This document shows positions 58,092 through 64,000 of a stretch of DNA of 64,000 nt, piece by piece (positions within the stretch are counted from its first letter, which is position 1; the number at the start of each line of letters is the position of its first letter). Source of the stretch: Pholiota molesta (lineage: Eukaryota > Basidiomycota > Agaricomycetes > Agaricales > Strophariaceae). Under the pieces are notes generated by a model. That model did no database searches and had not been told where the DNA came from. It saw only the letters and a list, made by a program, of their open reading frames with translations. Both the position numbers and the translations under genes were made by a program. The DNA lies in assembly GCA_014925825.1 (NCBI GenBank), contig JACGCK010000035.1, forward strand, positions 124,001-188,000, in the 5' to 3' direction.

Positions 58092-58617
58092 AGTAGTCGT
58101 GGTGGTAGTGTTTCAATATTGCGCGCCGTCTTGGCGCCGTCTGGTCTCAAAGAACACCAAGATAATCACGTGCTTTGAGTTGTTATGTTTCATTCTGAAC
58201 AGCATGTGCCCGAGTACAGAGTCTGCAGTTCTAGTTATTCATCGAGATTTATCGAGTCGAATCAACACAGAACTAGTGCTTTGTAAGGGAAGCTGCGACC
58301 AGAAAAGAAAACGTTCCAGCGCCCGCTGACTCAGCACCGTCACAAGTGACTGATGCCAAGGCGGGCGAGGAGCGCGGGCGAGCGCCGAAGCGCCAAAGCG
58401 CCGGCGGCGGGGATACAGACAGAGCGTCCGCGCCCCAACCCCCCCCCACCCACGCAGGAGTGTGGGCTCTGCGGTTGCCTGCGGACGTCGGGATGCAAGG
58501 CAACGACGATTGGGCGCCCCTCGCCGAGGGCGACCGCACACCGGAAAGGGCCACAGGTTAATGGGCGAAAGCGGTACAGGACGAAGAAGAAGAAGTGAAG
58601 CAGGAGGAAGAACTGAC

Positions 58618-58880
58618 CTCTCATTCGACTCAAGCCAATGCAAAATTGCAAGAACAGCAATGGTCTCCAAAAACACCCAGCAGACGGGCACAGCGAGGTG
58701 CGGGTACTCCAGAATGAATACATTGAGGAGAGGTAAGCACATGGTGAGCAGTGCGAAGTATGCGGAGGCGGAGGGCATGGCTGATGTCCATGTCGGCACT
58801 GTCGGCGCTGCTGGAGTGGAGGCAAGAGCCCAAGCGGGAGGCGGCGATGCGCCGGGGTTGTCAGGTAATGTCGAAGACAT
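58618..58880 (-). CDS. Small membrane protein, 5' exon(s) only resolved
   Basis: Starts MSSTLPDNPGASPPPAWALA; a Pro/Ala-rich N-terminus of about 35 residues precedes a hydrophobic pair: SAYFALLTMCLPLLNVFIL and LAVPVCWVFLETIAVLAILHWL, ending ESNER at a possible splice donor (58617). The open frame continues to 58239 but turns Arg/Pro-rich and GC-rich and looks non-coding. I recognise the sort of short basidiomycete membrane protein but no named family. The 3' end is unresolved. Confidence 0.45.
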
Positions 58881-59360
58881 GTGGGATGCTGGGGATGATC
58901 TTGGGTGGAGGTGGGGGAGCTCCTTATCAATTGATCGTCTTTGCAGGGTTGATTAGGACCCGCCGGCTGCCGTGCACCAAGCTGGTTGTACGTATCCAAG
59001 TGGGAACGTCTCTTGAATGGCAATTTAGAGTGCCGTTGGCCTATGAATGTACACCATCAAACCACGAAGTTTTTGTGAGCAGGATAAAACACGTTCCAAG
59101 GGGAAAAAACGTTTTTCGCATCAGAAAGAAACGTTTCTGCGCCTCTGCGAACGTATTCTTGTGCATCGCGCATTGCACGATGCGGGACGCGTTTTCGTCA
59201 CATGATATGATCCATCCACCTAGCTCTCGTGCTCAGCACTCCGCTGCATCCGCTATCCGCCCTCAACAACCATGAAACCTCCTAGAGCTATGTCTTCAAC
59301 CGTCTTTCAAGAACACTCCCCCAACTTCAGCTTGAAACAGCTTTAAAGCTTCCTGCAACG
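58881..59360. promoter_or_regulatory. Divergent promoter region
   Basis: About 480 bp between the small membrane protein start (minus) and the XPG-like start (plus). A pair ACGTTTTT/AAACGTTT-type repeats lies near 59105-59135. No named site. Confidence 0.35.
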
Positions 59361-61478
59361 ATGGGGATTCGTGGTTTGTGGAATGTGAGTTATATTTTAA
59401 AGTTCCTTTTGTTATCCTTGTGTCTAAATTCTTATCTACTTTAACAGGCAGTCTCTGCAGCGTCTCAAAAGCGTATGCTCACGCAAATTGCGGTCTCTGA
59501 AGGGTTCGACCAACAGCGCCGTCAGGAACGCTGCCTTATCCTTGGGATTGATGCCAGGTGCGCAGTGCGCTTTCATCAATCAGTTGCCATCAATACTGAC
59601 TTTGCTATCCAAGTATATGGATGAATCAGGCGCAAAAGGCCGTTGGGAGAGGGACAGGTACGCGAGCCGGCGAGAATTCGGCTGTTCGCGTCCTGTTCTA
59701 TCGTCTTTGCCGGCTCTTGACCCTGCCCATCATCCCCGTTTTTGTCTTCGATGGTCCGGATCGACCTTCCAAAAAACGAGGGAAACGAGTTCTGAGTGCC
59801 AAGGCAAGGAGGAAATTGCACTGGCTTTCGACGCCATTCCAAAAATTCATTGATGCTTTCGGATTTACATGGTATACGGTACGCTATTCAACATCAATTT
59901 CGAACCCAAACCAGCATTTAATCACTTTTCTAGGCCCCCGGCGAAGCCGAGGCTGACCTCGCTGCATTGAGCAGCAGGAACATCATCGACGCTATCTTAT
60001 CAGAAGATAGCGATTCATTGCTTAATGATGCACGCTGCGTCTTCCGCATGTGAGTGGACATATTTATCCAATACTTTCCATGCCCTTACTTTCTGCTATG
60101 CAGGAAAAATTTCAAGGACGATGAAGTTGAGGTTTTTACAGCTGATGCCATTAAAAGCCATCCTCAGGTCTCGTTGGACCGCGAGGGACTTTTTCTCATG
60201 GCTATTCTTTGCGGCAGCGATTATCATAAGGTGCGTGTCAGAAAGTGGCAGACAATGGCTTAAATTGATGCCCTTAATCGCTAGACGGGGCTAAGCGGCT
60301 GCGGATGGAAAACAGCCCGCCAACTTGCTTGTACTGAGCTCGCGCACTCTCTTTTTACGGCAACACTCTCCTTGCCATCTCGCGCAGCGCTGCAGAATTT
60401 CCTTTGCGAATGGCGCCAATCATTCCGAACCCTGCTGTCGGAAGATCCAGATCACGTACTAGGCAAGAAGCTGCCATCACTCGCCAGCAAAATCGACTGC
60501 TCATTTCCTTCCATTGACGTGCTTCTACAATATGCCAAGCCACTGACATCATGGACGGCGGCAGGTTGCGAGCCCCCTGACGCATTGTCCTGGAAGCTTC
60601 GCCAACCGCGCGTCAACGACATTGGAACCCTCTGTGAGAAGTACTTTTCTTGGGGTTCCTTTCAGGAAATCGTTGCCCGTCTCAAGGGAAATCTATGGCC
60701 GGGCATTGCTGTTCGCCATCTGCTACAGGTAAAGTACTATGCTATTCTGAATAGTTTTTAATGATGTAAATCTTGTTCCAGCCTCCCGACATCATGGCCT
60801 ATGGAAACGACATCGTAGCCCCAGGAGACCAACGCACAAATGTACATGTTGTTGGCATCTTGAATGCGAAAATCAGCCCTGCATATATCTACGGATATAC
60901 CATTATAATCCCAACTCACAACCTTCTGCTGGATTGCATTGCAGGGCTAGACGGCGCTGCACGGTCACATGCGATGGAATCGGCCAAGACATGTTCAAAG
61001 ATCTCTGTTTGGATCCCGTCTTCGGTCCTCACTGCTGCATTACCCGAGCTGGTTCACCGATTCGAGCGTGAGAGGGATGAATCCGAAAACGACTACAACA
61101 CTGACAGTGACGATGATTCGGATGACAGCGACGATCTCACTAATTTGCCTATGCCTTCAATCAATTCAATCTACCAGCCTGTAAGAAAATGTTCACAGCG
61201 ACTTCAATTTTGTATTGTGCTAATATTCCTGCCCCATATAGGTTCTCCCTGCATTGTATCAGATTCCTGATGCAAGCGAGCAGAGTCCCGAGCCCACACC
61301 CCCAACAGCGCCTTTCACTGAAGAAGCCGTTGTCACGGTCGAATCGGATATCATTGACTTATGCTCGCCCTCTCCACCTCCTGAATTTGTTCAAGGCTCG
61401 TCTACCAGGGGTGGCCATTTGGGGCCAATTTTCCTAGACTTATGCACGCCCTCTCCACTCCCTAAATCACCATATTAA
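59361..61478 (+). CDS. XPG/FEN1-family PIN-domain nuclease-like protein with SIM-like C-terminus
   Basis: Seven exons: 59361-59384, 59448-59878, 59934-60049, 60104-60230, 60285-60728, 60782-61180, 61242-61478 (about 592 residues). MGIRGLWN is the XPG N-terminal start. CLILGID, LLTLPIIPVFVFDGPDRPSKKRGK and the XPG-I block APGEAEADLAALSSRNIIDAILSEDSDSLL carry the metal-binding acids; MAILCGSDYHK then TGLSGCGWKTA is the helix-hairpin-helix-like DNA-binding region. The C-terminus has an acidic stretch (DSDDDSDDSDD) and two repeats, SDIIDLCSPSP and IFLDLCTPSP, that resemble SUMO-interaction motifs next to phosphorylatable Ser-Pro. It would cut branched or flap DNA in the nucleus. Exon 2 is one base short: TGGATG near 59618 needs an extra G to keep the frame. 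Confidence 0.83.
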
Positions 61479-62270
61479 TCTACAATTAGAATTTTGTACA
61501 ATTAGAATTTTGTATAGCATACATAAATCAACTGAGTATAAGCTTGAACCAAAGAGTGCACATCAGGGGAGCAGTCCATTAGCTCAGGCAAATTTTCGCC
61601 ATGAATTGCTGCTTCAAATTTCAATGTTTTAACTCCCCATGTGACAGAGCCAGCCTCTCATTGTGGGAATGATGGCATTCAAATCAGTAGGATTTGAATG
61701 CCATCATTCCCACCTTTCGTCTCTTCCCTGAGACCTCCTGATCATGATGCCTGCCAAAAAATACAAAATTGAAATTTACAGCAACGCATTATATTTACCA
61801 TAGACACAAACGTACGTTTAGCAATAAAGCATATTACATCGTGTGTGTAGCCGGAATCGAACGCACGACCGTAGATGTAACATGGCGTAATCGACCAGCG
61901 TTGAACACAGCCTTTGGATCATAACCCGCTACACTACAGCAGAATATAAAAAATAATTGCATGCCATTTAGATAAAGACAACATCAGCCGTAGTGGTCGC
62001 CGACGCATGGGTAACCCGCGGGCCGCGCCATCAAACGCATCCCATGCATGGATGATGGTTGACTCTTTTGCTCAAACGTCCCTCGTACACCCTCGTATAC
62101 CACAACCCCTTCCCTCTCAACGTTCTCAACACGGATGCGGCAAACGATGGATGGTGGAGAGAAGTGCAGAAGGGTAGACCCGGGAGCGGGAGAACCAACA
62201 GGTGCGCTACTGCGCACTCCATCGTTACCCCGCTGACCATGCCCGTCTTCCCATAGTGTTTCCATCCACA
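61479..62270. other. Intergenic with hairpin and imperfect tRNA-like stretch
   Basis: About 800 bp downstream of the XPG-like gene. Contains the perfect hairpin at 61663-61713 and, at 61848-61945 on the minus strand, sequences resembling RNA polymerase III box A and box B with complementary ends but not a proper cloverleaf. No protein-coding exon recognised. Confidence 0.4.
61663..61713. repeat. Perfect 23-bp inverted repeat with 5-nt loop
   Basis: Bases 61663-61685 and 61691-61713 are exact reverse complements, separated by AGTAG. The arms begin GTGGGAATGATGG. No run of T follows, so it is not a simple terminator. It could be a foldback remnant or a hairpin RNA. Confidence 0.9.
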
Positions 62271-62430
62271 ATGAGATGTGTCCGGCGCTCCCCTACCTCT
62301 CCTACTGTCATGTAGGAGGAACAGCATAGCCAGAATCACTCACCCGCCGTCGCCTCCCCGCGGCTCTCCTTCTTCTTCAAGTCGGACTTCGACGGCACGA
62401 GCACCACCACCACCGCCTCACACCACACGC

Positions 62431-62631
62431 ACTCGAAGGCTCGCGGACGCACTCGCGGAACGAGTCGGGGGTCCAAGCCCGCATTAAAGGCTAAAGCTCG
62501 CAGCGGCGGCGGCCAAGTCAAACTCGGGCATGCCGTCTGTCGACTCGTTCTCGGGGGCTGGAGGGCGCCTTGCACTCGAAAGCTCGTGGACGCACTCGCG
62601 GAATGGGTCGGGGGTCCAAGCCCATACTGAA
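62431..62631. repeat. 60-bp direct repeat, spacing 141 bp
   Basis: Segments 62431-62490 and 62572-62631 match at most positions, both starting GCACTCGAA and sharing GACGCACTCGCGGAA and GTCGGGGGTCCAAGCCC. Confidence 0.85.
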
Positions 62632-62804
62632 GCTCGTGGCCACCACCACCACACTCACAATGTCTGGCAAAGGAAAAGCTGGCAGGCCCAGACACTGCCA
62701 TGCGAGCACATCTCATGTGCTATGGACGACATCTCTGAAGCTTCCGCGCACCCAGCGACATTACACGCTCAGAGCACATCGCCGCCGCCGCAACTCCAAC
62801 GCCG

Positions 62805-62852
62805 TTGGCAACTCCCAGCCCATCGCCATTGGCAACTCCCAGTCCATCGCCA
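62805..62852. repeat. 24-bp tandem duplication
   Basis: Two adjacent 24-bp units (62805-62828, 62829-62852) differ at one base; each starts TTGGCAACTCCCAG. Confidence 0.9.
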
Positions 62853-62930
62853 ACACGGTCGCCACCCGAGGAGGAAATCTGCACGACGTCGGCCTCCGAC
62901 GTTCAGACCGTGTCGCAAATATCTAGAGTG

Positions 62931-64000
62931 CCTTACAACCGTCGTAATCGATATTAGAGCTATTTACATTACCAGATAAGCGTTGTAGATTACAATGTCA
63001 CTAATGAATGATTACAAGGCTCATGTTATTACAATCGTGACTCATATTCTAAGTACATCGCGCATTGCAATGCTAAGGTAACTATTGAAAGGCTTAGACG
63101 CCTTACAAGGCATCATCACCCGTTGCCAGAAAAGAAGACAATTACAACCTCGTACTGTTACTTACTACTTACTTACTGACTTATTACTTAGTGATCTTAA
63201 TTACCATACTGCTTTCTTCTGACGCTTTACAATTAATGCTTATGTTACTTAAGATACACTTACAATTCCACCGCTACCACCTAACCTACTTGGAAATTAC
63301 AACCTATATACTTTCTATTACCATTACTTCAATCGTTTACATTTAGAATCCTACATTTACTTCATTCGTTCATATTATCATCAATCTACATCCCAACAAT
63401 TCATAAGTCACGTTGTAAGGCCCAGTCAACAGAATTTTGCATTTTGTTCAGCTGGCGGGGTAGCGCATCAATAGCGTGCGCCTACGCGCGGTTCCGCGGC
63501 AGAACTGCGCGCCAGGCGACTCCTGGCTCGCAAATGGCTGCCACACCTCAATAGTACCCTATTTCTTCACCCTATTATACTCAGCCTATGTATATAGTAG
63601 CACCTGGTACATCTTCCTGGTTTTAACCCTATAATTAATATTAATACGCACGCGTATACGCATGTTATTCGCCGGCGCCGGGTCTGAATCAAATTCAGTG
63701 GGTCTTTACTTGATTCAGACAAGTGCAACAAGTAAATTAGAATTATGAATACGTGCCATAATACTTTAGAAATCATATATACATTTAGCAAGATGAGATT
63801 CCGGATCAGAGCCCAAGAAAACGAGACGGCAAATATCGAGCACCTATTGATATGTTACAAACAGCCGTAGAAATGACAAGCCAGAGAGATATGGAGGAAT
63901 CATGTAAACTAGAAATGGGATGATGTTAATGTTTAAGTTTCCTCGTTGTCGTCGTCGTTGCTGGTGTTGTCGCTGGTGTTTAATTGTCATAAGATAATTC
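62931..64000. other. Non-coding, G-poor and repeat-rich right end
   Basis: From about 63130 to 63420 the plus strand is strongly depleted of G and full of TTAC/ATTAC/ACTTA words. At 63440-63540 lies a GC-rich block with two small hairpins (one around GCGCGGTTC...GAACTGCGC). At 63680-63718 an 11-bp perfect inverted repeat (GTCTGAATCAA) has a 17-nt loop. The last 200 bp show no recognised gene. Confidence 0.4.

Larger units (their letters stand above)
62336..62930 (+). other. GC-rich, repeat-bearing segment of uncertain coding status
   Basis: Two overlapping plus-strand frames are open here and read into Arg/Ser/Thr-rich, low-complexity protein (for example MSGKGKAGRPR near 62660 and GLRRSDRVANI at the end). 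Internal direct repeats explain part of the similarity between its halves. No family is recognised; it may be a degenerate transposon-derived gene or non-coding. Confidence 0.25.

Noticed and set aside
58239..58617. Continuation of the small membrane protein as one 213-residue frame
   Set aside because: After the second helix the translation turns Arg/Pro-rich and GC-driven, and a splice donor lies at the junction; likely non-coding or intronic.
61848..61945. Possible tRNA gene on the minus strand with box A-like (TAGTGTAGCGGG) and box B-like (GTTCGATTCC) motifs and complementary ends GTGTAGC/GCTACAC
   Set aside because: The T-arm and D-arm stems do not pair and no anticodon loop with T33 and a sensible anticodon fits, so it is not a functional tRNA; at most a tRNA-derived remnant.
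63450..63545. tRNA-like GC-rich block (GTAGCGCATCAATAGCG followed by small hairpins)
   Set aside because: No acceptor stem or T-arm can be drawn; treated as structured intergenic DNA.

Overview
The window is nuclear DNA of a basidiomycete fungus, most likely an Agaricomycete. The evidence is dense genes on both strands, many short exons split by 50-70 nt GT..AG introns, and gene families typical of mushrooms: a caspase-domain protein, a DUF6534 membrane protein, a fungal rhodopsin-like integral membrane protein, an F-box protein, a GST of the basidiomycete type, an AA3-type GMC oxidoreductase, an Upf1-like SF1 helicase and an XPG-like PIN nuclease. There are no bacterial operons, CRISPR arrays or rRNA genes. 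I rebuilt the exons by hand from splice signals and reading-frame continuity; all names rest on family recognition, since no searches were possible.

Layout: 1-1.9 kb nothing secure; 1.9-4.3 kb caspase-like protease (-); 5.5-9.0 kb a tandem duplication holding a broken copy and an intact copy of a rhodopsin-like membrane protein (-); 9.2-10.1 kb SFT2 (+); 10.6-17.6 kb the large nucleoporin NUP192/NUP205 (-); 17.9-19.5 kb a 5-hmdU-kinase-type helical domain fused to a chromodomain (-); 20.1-22.6 kb allantoate-permease-like MFS transporter (-); 23.5-25.3 kb F-box protein (-); 25.8-28.2 kb GMC oxidoreductase (-); 28.2-30.7 kb gene desert ending in an A/T-rich repeat cluster; 30.8-32.1 kb alpha/beta hydrolase (-); 32.8-33.8 kb MsrA (-); 34.6-36.1 kb aldo/keto reductase (-); 36.9-40.7 kb exosome nuclease DIS3/RRP44 (+); 40.9-44.2 kb SF1 helicase (-); 45.97-46.80 kb a PIF/Harbinger-type non-autonomous transposon; 47.4-48.6 kb multi-pass membrane protein (+); 49.0-49.8 kb GST (+); 50.0-50.9 kb a PD-(D/E)XK-like protein (-) divergent from QCR6 (+, 51.0-51.7 kb); 53.6-55.4 kb DUF6534 membrane protein (+); 56.0-58.1 kb two tandem Cys/His-rich small proteins (-); 58.6-58.9 kb part of a small membrane protein (-); 59.4-61.5 kb XPG-like nuclease with SUMO-interaction-like C-terminal motifs (+); 61.5-64 kb repeats and biased-composition sequence.

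Most genes are independent housekeeping or accessory functions rather than one pathway. Points that stand out: the DNA-base-modification-type domain joined to a chromodomain; a QCR6 gene that reads correctly only if 2-nt and 4-nt microexons are spliced in; and many genes in two blocks (about 20-32 kb and 37-50 kb) that carry single-base losses, mostly at short homopolymers, including the essential gene DIS3. That last pattern looks more like uncorrected consensus errors than true pseudogenes, so genes in those blocks are annotated as CDS with the frameshifts stated.
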